Assembly (NCBI GenBank): GCA_002321855.1
Contig: DCMX01000196.1
Coordinates: 15,263 to 30,703 of the forward strand
Source: Fidelibacterota bacterium UBA1611
GTDB taxonomy: Bacteria > Fidelibacterota > Marinisomatia > Marinisomatales > UBA1611
DNA: 15,441 nucleotides
Direction: 5' to 3'
Under the pieces are notes generated by a model. That model ran no database searches. It was given only the letters and a program-made list of their open reading frames with translations, and was not told the origin of the DNA. Each line of letters opens with the position of its first letter. Within the stretch, counting starts at the first letter, position 1. A program made the translations under genes and the position numbers. Positions 8,084 through 15,177 of this stretch are shown here, in pieces.

Positions 8084-9352
8084 ATGGATAGAAAGAGAGT
8101 AATTAGCTGGGCACTATACGACTGGGCCAATTCAGCTTTTGCAACCACTGTTATGGCAGGGTTTTTCCCTATATTTTTTGAAAAATATTGGTCCAACCCA
8201 AATAATATCAATGATAGCACATTTTATCTTGGGTTGAGTAATTCTGCGGGATCCTTGATAGTAGCAGCGCTTGCTCCTTTCTTGGGTGCGATCGCAGACC
8301 GTGGATCAGCAAAGAAAAAATTCCTTTTTATGTTCGCATTTCTGGGCATCCTAATGACCGGTGGTTTATGGATGGTTGGACAGGGACAGTGGCAACTGGC
8401 TGCTCTATTATATATGGTTGGTTCTATTGGTTTTGCCGGTGGCAATGTATTTTACGATTCCCTATTACCATCGGTTTCTGAGAAAAAGAAAGTAGATTTT
8501 GTTTCATCTCTGGGTTTTTCCTTAGGCTATATTGGAGGAGGAATATTGTTCCTGGTGAATGTGTTAATGTATCAGTACCCCCAATGGTTTGGTATTCCGG
8601 ATGGTACAGTAGCTGTAAAATTATCCTTTTTGTCAGTTGCGGTCTGGTGGGCAATATTCTCGATCCCTATTTTCATATTCGTTCCTGAGCCAAGTAGCGA
8701 ACCGACCATAAAATTTAGAGAGGCCATTACCCAAGGATGGCTCCAGTTAAAAGTAACTTTCAAAGAGATCAAACAGATGAAGATCATTGGAACATTCCTT
8801 TTGTCATACTGGTTCTATATGGATGGTGTCGATACTATAATTCGTATGGCTGTAAAAGTGGGTTCTTCTATGGGTTTTGAAGCTGGTGACATGATGACAG
8901 CACTCTTGATGGTGCAATTCATTGGTTTTCCGGCAGCCTTGGTCTTTAACTGGTTTGCTTCCAAGATCGGTCCGAAGAATGCTGTATTGATTGCAATTAT
9001 ATTCTACACGGTTGGAACATGTTTCGCGTATTTCATGACCACCAGACTACATTTTTTCTTGTTAGCTGGAATGATCGGTCTTTTTCAAGGTGGGATCCAG
9101 GCCTTAAGTCGCAGTCTATTTTCCAGGTTAGTACCTGAAGGAAAGGAAGGAGAATTTTTTGGGTTCTATAATATGTTGGGAAAATTTTCTGCAGTGATCG
9201 GTCCCATCCTGCTTGGCACAGTATCCCTTGTAACTGGCGATGTTCGCATAGGCCTTTTATCGATCGTGGTACTGTTTATCGCTGGAGGATTGATCCTATC
9301 AAGGGTTGATTTTGATGAAGGAGAACGTCTTGCAAGCGAGTATTATAGTTAA
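8084..9352 (+). CDS. MFS transporter, UMF1/Atg22-like family
   Basis: The 422-residue protein has about 12 hydrophobic segments. The signature of the UMF1 (Atg22-like) branch of the major facilitator superfamily is at the start: WALYDWANSAFATTVMAGFF (9-28). The MFS loop 2-3 motif follows as GAIADRGSAKKK (about 66-77), and GFAGGNVFYDSLLPSV and GLFQGGIQALSRSLFSRLVP are also typical of this group. Yeast Atg22 exports amino acids from the vacuole; bacterial members are mostly uncharacterised, so the solute is unknown. It acts in the inner membrane. It starts 4 nt after the barrel gene and looks like the last gene of the SSS-NamZ-barrel cluster. A hairpin with a T-tract lies about 80 nt downstream. 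Confidence 0.88.
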   Translation: MDRKRVISWALYDWANSAFATTVMAGFFPIFFEKYWSNPNNINDSTFYLGLSNSAGSLIVAALAPFLGAIADRGSAKKKFLFMFAFLGILMTGGLWMVGQGQWQLAALLYMVGSIGFAGGNVFYDSLLPSVSEKKKVDFVSSLGFSLGYIGGGILFLVNVLMYQYPQWFGIPDGTVAVKLSFLSVAVWWAIFSIPIFIFVPEPSSEPTIKFREAITQGWLQLKVTFKEIKQMKIIGTFLLSYWFYMDGVDTIIRMAVKVGSSMGFEAGDMMTALLMVQFIGFPAALVFNWFASKIGPKNAVLIAIIFYTVGTCFAYFMTTRLHFFLLAGMIGLFQGGIQALSRSLFSRLVPEGKEGEFFGFYNMLGKFSAVIGPILLGTVSLVTGDVRIGLLSIVVLFIAGGLILSRVDFDEGERLASEYYS

Positions 9353-9429
9353 AATATTAAAAAAATTTCAAAAGATCTTAAAATATATTGCCGAAGGATT
9401 TATTTGGGTTTTAATTTCAAGTACAACTT

Positions 9430-9503
9430 GCCCCGTCGGTGTGGCGTGCTCTTCAGGGAAAAATGTTTTTCTCGAGGGTTAACTGACGGGGCTCTCTCTT
9501 TTT
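9430..9503 (+). terminator. Hairpin with T-tract in front of the thioesterase gene (terminator or attenuator)
   Basis: GCCCCGTC (9430-9437) and GACGGGGC (9485-9492) form a perfect 8-bp G/C-rich stem enclosing 47 nt. An inner hairpin can form from GGGAAAA (from about 9456) and TTTTCTC, with CTC/GAG extending it. CTCTCTTTTT follows directly, ending at 9503, so the end has the form of an intrinsic terminator. The long, structured loop is unusual for a plain terminator. The element ends 19 nt before the thioesterase ATG, which fits either termination of the upstream operon or an attenuator or leader RNA for the thioesterase gene. I do not recognise a known RNA family. Confidence 0.6.
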
Positions 9504-9522
9504 ACTCTGCGATAGGAAACTC

Positions 9523-9927
9523 ATGAATGAAAAGAACTTGATAGTGACCTATTCACAGCTGGTTATGCCCCAGGATGCCAATGTGATCGGAACATTATTT
9601 GGCGGACAGATGATCTCCTGGATGGATATTGCTGCCTCCAAAGCGGCACATCGTTTGTTAAAAGGAACAGTGGCAGATGCGGCCGTTACCCGGGCCATTG
9701 ATGCTACTGAGTTCAAGGCTCCTGTGCATGTGGGGGAGTGGGTGAACTTTGAATCGACCTTCGTTTCGCTGGGCATATCTTCAATGGTCATACTGGTAAA
9801 GGCCTATGCTGAGGGCCGGCACGATGAACGGAGACTGGCCTGTATTTCCGAGTTTACCATGGTGGCTATTCGTAGAAAGAAAGATGGTACCTATGAAAAG
9901 GTATCCCATGGCAAGCAGATAGTGTAA
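9523..9927 (+). CDS. Acyl-CoA thioesterase, YciA-like hotdog fold
   Basis: The 134-residue protein is a single hotdog domain that hydrolyses acyl-CoA to free acid and CoA in the cytoplasm. The YciA/BFIT pattern is clear: MPQDANVIGTLFGGQMISWMD (15-35), where N20 and D35 are the conserved polar residues of the active-site region and FGG begins the central helix. VTRAIDATEFKAPVHVGE (55-72) follows, with the family's conserved F..PV..GD/E. The length fits. AGGA at 9514-9517 lies 5 nt before the ATG, a better ribosome site than most genes here. It stands between the hairpin at 9430-9503 and the moaA leader and appears to be its own small unit. Nothing in the sequence shows acyl chain preference. 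Confidence 0.9.
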   Translation: MNEKNLIVTYSQLVMPQDANVIGTLFGGQMISWMDIAASKAAHRLLKGTVADAAVTRAIDATEFKAPVHVGEWVNFESTFVSLGISSMVILVKAYAEGRHDERRLACISEFTMVAIRRKKDGTYEKVSHGKQIV

Positions 9928-9939
9928 TAAATAAAAAAT

Positions 9940-10131
9940 CCAGTCATTGATTATATATGGGACCAGTTTTGAATATGGACTGGTCATCAACTTTCCATTA
10001 AATTATATGACCACATATCGTTCTCTTAGCCGAAAGACCTTCCTTCCGCAAGTTCGGAAAATGGATTGAGGCCGGTACGGTGCTGCTTGAAACAACAGTA
10101 TCAGCTCCCGATTCTTGGTTGTTGACCAGGA
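9940..10131 (+). promoter_or_regulatory. moaA leader with mutually exclusive complementary segments covering the SD
   Basis: This 213-bp gap before moaA has no recognised gene. Several pairings compete. GACCAGT (9961-9967) pairs with ACTGGTC (9979-9985), and CCAGTC (9940-9945) can pair with GACTGG (9978-9983). CTGGTCATCAAC (9980-9991) is complementary at 11 of 12 positions to GTTGTTGACCAG (10118-10129). The last segment can instead form a local hairpin, CTTGGT (10114-10119) with ACCAGG (10125-10130), which would hide most of the moaA Shine-Dalgarno AGGA (10128-10131). A further hairpin TTCCG/CGGAA lies near 10044-10059. This looks like a possible regulatory RNA, but I cannot match it to the Moco riboswitch consensus from memory. 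The moaA promoter should also lie here and was not identified. Confidence 0.35.
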
Positions 10132-10140
10132 TGAATTGGA

Positions 10141-11190
10141 ATGAGAATGAAGTTAAATAAGAACGAACATCAAAATGATTCTGGTGTGCAGAAATATGCT
10201 GTGCCACCCCTCCTAAAGGACCAGTTCGGTCGGACATTCAACTATCTGCGCATTGCCGTTAATGAGATCTGTAATCTTAGATGCATCTATTGTATGCCCG
10301 AAGAAGGAGTACCATTTAAACCTTCTAAAGAGTTATTAACCAGCGATGAGATCATTCGTTTCATAAAAGTTGCTGCTGGATTAGGTGTGATTAAGATTCG
10401 CTTTACAGGAGGCGAACCATTACTTCGAAAAGGTCTGGTCCAATTGATATCTGATGTCTCAAATATTCCAAATATCCAATCTGTTCATTTGACAACAAAT
10501 GGTGTTTTACTTGAGGGGATGGCGGTAGAGTTAAAAGGTGCTGGTCTTCACGGGATAAACATAAGCATTGATACCTTAGACCCTGACAAATATAAAATGA
10601 TAACACGGCGGGATGAAGTTGAGAAAGCACTAAAAGGCCTTAAAGCGGCCAAAGAAGTAAAGATACCCTCTATCAAGGTGAATGTTGTCGCTTTACGAGG
10701 CTTTAACGATTCTGAAATATCAGATTTTGTTAATTTGACAAAACATTACCCGTTGACGGTCCGATTTATAGAGCTCATGCCTTTTGATGCACATCAGATA
10801 TGGAAAACAGGAAAATTTTTCAGTGCAAAACAAATAATTAATGATCTGAAACAACTCTTTCCCAATATTAAGACCAGTATCGGTACCGCCACTGAACACT
10901 CCATATTTTCTGTTCCTGGTTTCAAGGGAAAGGTGGCTGTTATTCCATCCTACTCCAGAGACCTTTGTTCTGCATGTAACAGGGTTCGATTGACCGCAGA
11001 TGGACAGATCCGTAATTGCCTTTACGCTAAGAATGAGTATAATGTCAAAGAACTTTTGATGAATGGATCGACCGATAATGATATTGCTGATCTTTTATTG
11101 AAAGCAATGTGGAAAAAACCGATCGATGGTTGGAAAGCACAGAGATCAGGTAAAGAACACCGTGAAAGCATGACCCAGATCGGGGGATAG
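10141..11190 (+). CDS. moaA: GTP 3',8-cyclase
   Basis: MoaA is the radical SAM enzyme that rearranges GTP to 3',8-cyclo-GTP, the first step of molybdenum cofactor synthesis; MoaC then makes cyclic pyranopterin monophosphate. The N-terminal cluster motif is CNLRCIYC (C44, C48, C51), followed by FTGGEPLLR (88-96). The C-terminal cluster that binds the substrate uses C276, C279 and C293 (DLCSACNRVRL and RNCLY). The chain ends in the conserved di-glycine (QIGG), which in studied MoaA proteins reaches into the active site. At 349 residues it is slightly long because of about 25 extra N-terminal residues before DQFGRTFNYLRI. ATG 10141 is preceded by AGGA at 9 nt spacing; ATG 10147 is an alternative. 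It is the first gene of the Moco operon. Confidence 0.96.
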   Translation: MRMKLNKNEHQNDSGVQKYAVPPLLKDQFGRTFNYLRIAVNEICNLRCIYCMPEEGVPFKPSKELLTSDEIIRFIKVAAGLGVIKIRFTGGEPLLRKGLVQLISDVSNIPNIQSVHLTTNGVLLEGMAVELKGAGLHGINISIDTLDPDKYKMITRRDEVEKALKGLKAAKEVKIPSIKVNVVALRGFNDSEISDFVNLTKHYPLTVRFIELMPFDAHQIWKTGKFFSAKQIINDLKQLFPNIKTSIGTATEHSIFSVPGFKGKVAVIPSYSRDLCSACNRVRLTADGQIRNCLYAKNEYNVKELLMNGSTDNDIADLLLKAMWKKPIDGWKAQRSGKEHRESMTQIGG

Positions 11191-11191
11191 G

Positions 11192-12133
11192 ATGGACGAT
11201 CTAACTCATCTGAATGCCCAAGGAGACATCCGAATGGTGGACGTGACCGATAAACAAGCGACCCTTCGCGTGGCCAGCGCTGAAGGAAAGATCTTCCTTC
11301 AACATAGAACGCTTAAAAAAATAAAAAATGACGCTCTACCCAAAGGGAATGTATTCACCACTGCTAAGATCGCAGGTATACTTGCGGCCAAGAAGACTTC
11401 GGAACTGGTTCCTCTTTGTCACCAGCTTAACCTGTCCCATGTGGACCTGGAGTTTGAAATATCAAATAACCATGTCAGGGTCATCTCAATGGTCAAGACA
11501 AAGGAAGCCACTGGTGTAGAGATGGAAGCACTTACCGCTGTTTCGGTTGCAGCATTAACAATTTATGATATGTGTAAGTCTGTGGATAAGACAATGACCA
11601 TAGGGGATATCATTTTAAAGGATAAAAAAGGTGGCAAGACAGATCATGCAGTACAATATAGACCATCGGTCGGTATCATTACCATGAGCGATGGTGTTGC
11701 CTCAGGCAAGCGTAAAGATACATCAGGTGCAATACTGAAAGATGGATTTGAGAAAGCAGAGTGTACCATCGCACAACAGCTGGTGCTTCCCGATGGTTCG
11801 GAAAAGTTAGAACCAACCATCCGGTCCTGGATCGATTCTGGGGTAGAGCTTATAATAACAACAGGAGGGACCGGATTGGGGCCAAGGGACCTGACCATTC
11901 CTGTTATAGAAAAATTGTTTGATTCCCGGCTACGTGGGATCGAACAAGCGCTCCATGCCTTTGGCAGGTTGAAAATTGCCACGGCCACTCTTTCAAGATT
12001 GGTCGCCGGTTCTATCGGTAATAGTATTATTATTTGTTTACCAGGAAGTCCTGGAGCAGCGAAGGACGGGCTTAAGGTCCTGATCCCAACCATTTTTCAT
12101 GCTTTTCACATGATTAAGGGAGAGGGTCATTGA
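11192..12133 (+). CDS. Bifunctional MoaC-MogA/MoaB fusion protein
   Basis: Two Moco enzymes are joined in 313 residues. Residues about 12-150 are cyclic pyranopterin monophosphate synthase (MoaC): MVDVTDK start, PKGNVFTTAKIAGILAAKKT (50-69, K51 in the catalytic position), LVPLCHQL (72-79) and MCKSVDK (127-133, the catalytic Asp/Lys loop). Residues about 157-310 are a MogA/MoaB-type MPT adenylyltransferase domain: ITMSDG (163-168), TTGGTGLGPRD (223-233) and LPGSPGA (283-289), which bind and adenylylate molybdopterin before molybdate insertion. MoaC-MoaB fusions are known in other bacteria, mainly Bacteroidota. The ATG comes one base after the moaA stop, with a G-rich stretch upstream. The two domains act at steps separated by MPT synthase, so the fusion is more about co-expression or scaffold than channelling. 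Confidence 0.93.
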   Translation: MDDLTHLNAQGDIRMVDVTDKQATLRVASAEGKIFLQHRTLKKIKNDALPKGNVFTTAKIAGILAAKKTSELVPLCHQLNLSHVDLEFEISNNHVRVISMVKTKEATGVEMEALTAVSVAALTIYDMCKSVDKTMTIGDIILKDKKGGKTDHAVQYRPSVGIITMSDGVASGKRKDTSGAILKDGFEKAECTIAQQLVLPDGSEKLEPTIRSWIDSGVELIITTGGTGLGPRDLTIPVIEKLFDSRLRGIEQALHAFGRLKIATATLSRLVAGSIGNSIIICLPGSPGAAKDGLKVLIPTIFHAFHMIKGEGH

Positions 12134-12160
12134 TGAATTCTTTTCACTTCATTTTATAAT

Positions 12161-13384
12161 ATGGTCACAGTAGAAGCCGCGAAAAAGATCATTGCAAAGC
12201 ATATTAATCCTCTTGGTAAGGAAACTGTGCCCCTTCAAGAGTGCAGGGGGCGCTTTCTCGCTGAGAATATTCTCGCGTCTTTTCCTATGCCTCGGTTCGA
12301 TAATTCAGCCATGGATGGTTTCGCGGTTCGAGCTGCAGATACCATTGGCTCAACAAAAGAAGATCCTGTATCTCTCAAACTGATCGGTGGTATTGCTGCG
12401 GGCGAACCAGGAGACCTTAGATTGGCTAAGGGGGAGTGTGTGCAGTGTATGACAGGAGCACCTGTCCCCGATGGTGCAGATGCGGTGGTCATGGTAGAGG
12501 ATAGCAGTGGTTATGATAATGGCGATACAATTAAAATATTCCTTGAAACAAAACCTGGTAGGCACATTCGTTATAAGGGTGAAGAGATCGAGGAAGGAGC
12601 AACACTTATCATGCAGAATGAGGTCATCACCCCTGCAGAGCTGGGTACAATGGCCACGTTCGGCTATGGTGAGGCCCAGGTCTATCGTAATCCAAGGATA
12701 GCCCTGTTCGCTACTGGGGATGAGCTGGTAGAGCCAGGCCGTCGGCTGGAGCCCGGTGAAATATATAATTCCAATTTATTCGTTCTATCAGACCTGACTA
12801 CTAAACAGGGTGCGAATATCATGATGCATGAGACCATTGCTGATGATCCCAATGCTTTGAAACTCTTTTTATCCAGGGCGCTGAAAGAGTGCGATGTCAT
12901 TATTTCTTCTGGCGGTGTATCAATGGGAAAATATGATTATGTGCGCGAAATATTTTCCGAGCTTGGAGTGGAAGAACATTTCTGGAAGGTGTCTCAGAAA
13001 CCAGGCAAACCGCTTTTCTTTGGAACGAACTCGGATACCTTGATATTTGGATTGCCTGGTAACCCGGTCTCCTGTTTTATAGGTTTTATGGAATGGGTTT
13101 GGCCTGTTCTTAACATGATAATGGGAGGAAGGGACCAAGAGTTGATCCCTGCTATCCTAACGACAACCTTTCCCAGAGACAGGTATAAGACCCGTTTTCT
13201 TTTTGGGAAGGCTTGGTTTCAGGAAGGACATTTAGTGTGTGCGCCCTCATCAAAGGTTGGTTCTCACATGCTTTCTTCATCCCTGAATGCTAATTGTATT
13301 ATTCGAACTGACCCTGGTGATAGCCATCTATCTGCTGGACGATCGGTACAATTACGTATTCTCCCTTGGAAACCGATCACATGA
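12161..13384 (+). CDS. moeA: Molybdopterin molybdenumtransferase
   Basis: MoeA inserts molybdate into adenylylated molybdopterin to give Moco. The 407-residue length is typical. Motifs in order: MPRFDNSAMDGFAVRA (43-58, D52 in the active-site loop), TGAPVPDGADAVV (98-110), RYKGEEI (137-143), FATGDELVEPG (183-193), YNSN (202-205), SSGGVSMGKYDYV (249-261, with D259) and FGLPGNPVSC (296-305). The last segment (about 330-405) is the C-terminal beta domain IV. A 27-nt A/T-rich gap separates it from the moaC-mogA fusion, and no clear Shine-Dalgarno precedes the ATG. The stop TGA overlaps the ATG of the next gene (ATGA at 13381-13384). Confidence 0.95.
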   Translation: MVTVEAAKKIIAKHINPLGKETVPLQECRGRFLAENILASFPMPRFDNSAMDGFAVRAADTIGSTKEDPVSLKLIGGIAAGEPGDLRLAKGECVQCMTGAPVPDGADAVVMVEDSSGYDNGDTIKIFLETKPGRHIRYKGEEIEEGATLIMQNEVITPAELGTMATFGYGEAQVYRNPRIALFATGDELVEPGRRLEPGEIYNSNLFVLSDLTTKQGANIMMHETIADDPNALKLFLSRALKECDVIISSGGVSMGKYDYVREIFSELGVEEHFWKVSQKPGKPLFFGTNSDTLIFGLPGNPVSCFIGFMEWVWPVLNMIMGGRDQELIPAILTTTFPRDRYKTRFLFGKAWFQEGHLVCAPSSKVGSHMLSSSLNANCIIRTDPGDSHLSAGRSVQLRILPWKPIT

Positions 13385-14370
13385 TCATTACCCCTAAAGA
13401 ACTGCAGAAATGGATAACGGATGGAAGAACCTTTCAGGTAATAGATATTCGTACGGAAGACCAGCGCGAGGAGTTTCCATTGAGTGTCATAGGATCCATT
13501 GTTGGATCGGCAGAGTCCCTACCCTTGGCAAATGGGCATCCTATGGTTTTAGTATGTCAGTTCGGTGTGGTCACAGAAGGTCTCATCCTTGAAAAGGAAT
13601 TGGATAATGCCTATAGCCTCCTTGGCGGTGCCCTGGCCTGGGAAGCCCTACAAACTGAAAAAGATGATCTCAGTCGCTGGTCGCGCCAGACAGCCCTGCC
13701 AGAATTAGGGATCATGGGACAGAAAAAATTGAATAATGCCAGTGTCGCAATTGTGGGTGTTGGAGGTTTAGGCTGCTTCGCGGCCAACATCCTGGCTGCT
13801 GCGGGTGTGGGATCACTCTTGCTCGTGGATGGTGACAAGGTTGAGCTTTCCAATCTGCACAGACAGCATCTGTATGGATCGGATGATGTTGGAAGCAAAA
13901 AGGTTACTGCAGCAAAAGAGCGTTTATCATCTCAGTACGATCAGGTCATACTGGATACAGTACCAGAAATGCTTGTCAATGATAATGCAAATGAATATTT
14001 ACACAATGCGGATGTTATCGTTGATGCCACTGACTCGATCCAGACCCGGGTCTTGATCGACCGCACTTCAAAGGAAATGGAGATTCCTATGGTCTATGGT
14101 GGCCTATATCGGTTTGAAGGTCAGGTGGCTGTGTTGAATCACCATGGAAGTCCTGGTTATAGGGACCTTTTCCCAGAACTACCTACCAACGGTGATGCCT
14201 GCGCAGAGGCCGGTATCTTGGGAATGCTGCCAGGAATTATTGGGAATATCCAAGCCCTGGAGGCTGTCAAGCTGATCACTGGTATCGAGCCTACACTTGC
14301 TGGAAGGCTTCTGATCTATGACGGCCTTTCTCATAATACAACTATTGTGGATATCAGCAGAAAAGAATGA
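13381..14370 (+). CDS. Rhodanese-MoeB/ThiF fusion (MoaD-activating E1-like enzyme), Zn motif lost
   Basis: I chose ATG 13381 (329 residues, ATGA overlap with moeA) over the TTG at 13366. Residues 1-90 are a rhodanese-like domain (QVIDIRTEDQ, then VCQFGVVT with C59 in the persulfide-forming loop, then LLGGALAW). Residues 97-325 are a MoeB/ThiF/HesA adenylyltransferase: RQTALPELG, GVGGLG (126-131) for ATP, VDGDKVELSNLHRQ (149-162), DATDS (215-219) and EAGILG with C274. Such enzymes adenylylate the MoaD C-terminus, and rhodanese domains supply the sulfur. The order is the reverse of MOCS3/MoeZ, which carry rhodanese at the C-terminus. The MoeB zinc CxxC motifs are missing: the usual CYRCLFP reads GYRDLFP (259-265), and no second CxxC exists before the C-terminal SRKE. 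Confidence 0.9.
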   Translation: MIITPKELQKWITDGRTFQVIDIRTEDQREEFPLSVIGSIVGSAESLPLANGHPMVLVCQFGVVTEGLILEKELDNAYSLLGGALAWEALQTEKDDLSRWSRQTALPELGIMGQKKLNNASVAIVGVGGLGCFAANILAAAGVGSLLLVDGDKVELSNLHRQHLYGSDDVGSKKVTAAKERLSSQYDQVILDTVPEMLVNDNANEYLHNADVIVDATDSIQTRVLIDRTSKEMEIPMVYGGLYRFEGQVAVLNHHGSPGYRDLFPELPTNGDACAEAGILGMLPGIIGNIQALEAVKLITGIEPTLAGRLLIYDGLSHNTTIVDISRKE

Positions 14371-14609
14371 AGATCACGGTTAAATGTTTTTCCCAGGTTA
14401 GATACGCTCTGGAAAAAGATGAGCTATCTTTGGAACTGGGCCCTGGTAAGACCACGAAGGATGTGGAAGACCTGGTCCGTGAGCATGCAAACAAAAAATT
14501 GGATGGGGTCCTTTTTCGTACGGCCGTTAACCGTATATATATAAAGGAACCACGGGAACTTAAGGATGGTGATGAAGTAGCCTTTATTCCACCGGTTCAG
14601 GGTGGATAA
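14367..14609 (+). CDS. moaD: Molybdopterin synthase sulfur carrier subunit
   Basis: This 80-residue ubiquitin-like protein carries the sulfur for MPT synthase as a C-terminal thiocarboxylate. It ends in the required di-glycine (FIPPVQGG, residues 73-80), and the segment LKDGDEVAFIPPV is typical of MoaD. The N-terminus MKITVKCFSQVRYAL matches the first beta strand and helix. It is activated by the MoeB-like protein encoded just upstream (ATGA overlap at 14367-14370) and pairs with MoaE downstream. The stop TAA lies one base before the likely moaE ATG at 14611. Confidence 0.94.
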   Translation: MKITVKCFSQVRYALEKDELSLELGPGKTTKDVEDLVREHANKKLDGVLFRTAVNRIYIKEPRELKDGDEVAFIPPVQGG

Positions 14610-14610
14610 A

Positions 14611-15030
14611 ATGGTCTTGACCGAGATCATACCAGCTACTATCGTGCCATTCCCATCGGACAATACACGCCGGAAAGAAGGAGCTGAACTGACCTTTAAT
14701 GGGAGGGTCCGTGGGACAGAGCATGACAAGGAAATACTATTTCTGGATTACGAACACTATGAAGGGATGGCAGAACAGGAATTGCGAACCTTAGCAAATG
14801 AAACAGCGGGAAAATTTCCGATCCAGGACCTTTTCTGCAGGCATCGTGTTGGCAGGATCGCTATCGGGGAAACCAGTCTGCATATTGTTATCTGGTCCCG
14901 GCACCGTAAGGAAGGTATTGAAGCAATGACCTATTTTATCAGGGAACTCAAAAAAAGGGTTCCCATATGGAAATGGGCCGTTCTGGTCTCGGGTGAGAGG
15001 GTCCCTAGTGAATGTGTTCATCAAGATTGA
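14611..15030 (+). CDS. moaE: Molybdopterin synthase catalytic subunit
   Basis: MoaE with two MoaD subunits converts cyclic pyranopterin monophosphate to molybdopterin. I chose ATG 14611 (139 residues), with GGTGG 5 nt upstream at 14601-14605; a GTG at 14602 overlapping moaD is the alternative. Diagnostic parts: LTFNGRVRG (27-35), EHYEGMAE (48-55), HRVGRIAIGE (78-87), WSRHRKEGIEA (95-105) and LKKRVPIWK (113-121), whose K114 and K121 have the spacing of the catalytic lysines K119 and K126 of E. coli MoaE. The tail after residue 122 is short and ends ECVHQD. It closes the visible set of Moco biosynthesis genes; no mobA or mocA follows within the window. Confidence 0.94.
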   Translation: MVLTEIIPATIVPFPSDNTRRKEGAELTFNGRVRGTEHDKEILFLDYEHYEGMAEQELRTLANETAGKFPIQDLFCRHRVGRIAIGETSLHIVIWSRHRKEGIEAMTYFIRELKKRVPIWKWAVLVSGERVPSECVHQD

Positions 15031-15177
15031 AGGAAAAATTCTAATTTATCTTACCACATGTGTACCAAATCTTCTTGCCAATAAATCATGGTATTGATAG
15101 CTTAGGCTGCTCTTTTTCCCGTAGTCACGCCAGGTTCCACATGCCAGCTAATGCGGTAAGAATAACAGGAGTGTTTT
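15031..15177 (+). promoter_or_regulatory. Gap between moaE and coxG with the RBS that fixes the coxG start
   Basis: No gene or hairpin terminator is apparent in these 147 bp. The clear signal is AGGAG at 15167-15171, 6 nt before the TTG at 15178, which decides the start of the CoxG-like gene. The reading frame of that gene is closed by a TAA just upstream of this site. No convincing promoter hexamer pair was found, so read-through from the Moco operon is plausible. Confidence 0.55.

Noticed and set aside
9430..9492. tRNA-like reading of the hairpin before the thioesterase gene (paired ends GCCCCGT/ACGGGGC)
   Set aside because: It is only 63 nt, lacks a T-loop GTTCRA sequence and a proper anticodon arm, and is followed by a T-tract, so it is not a tRNA.
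10011..10160. Open frame of 49 codons upstream of moaA on the plus strand, with protein-like composition (RPSFRKFGKW near its middle)
   Set aside because: It has no ATG start except one only 9 codons before its stop, matches no family I know, and overlaps the moaA start. A gene remnant remains possible, but chance is more likely.
9998..10237. Minus-strand open frame of 79 codons over the moaA leader
   Set aside because: It runs antisense into the moaA coding region, has no recognisable motif, and its composition looks like a shadow.
12155..12160. TATAAT directly before the moeA ATG, like a -10 box
   Set aside because: It abuts the start codon, and the best upstream partner (TTGATG at 12130-12135) is 19 bp away. 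In an operon with a 27-nt gap this is more likely A/T-rich chance.
13366..13380. Upstream TTG start for the rhodanese-MoeB gene
   Set aside because: It would add only METDH in front of the domain. The ATG at 13381 gives the ATGA overlap used elsewhere in this operon.
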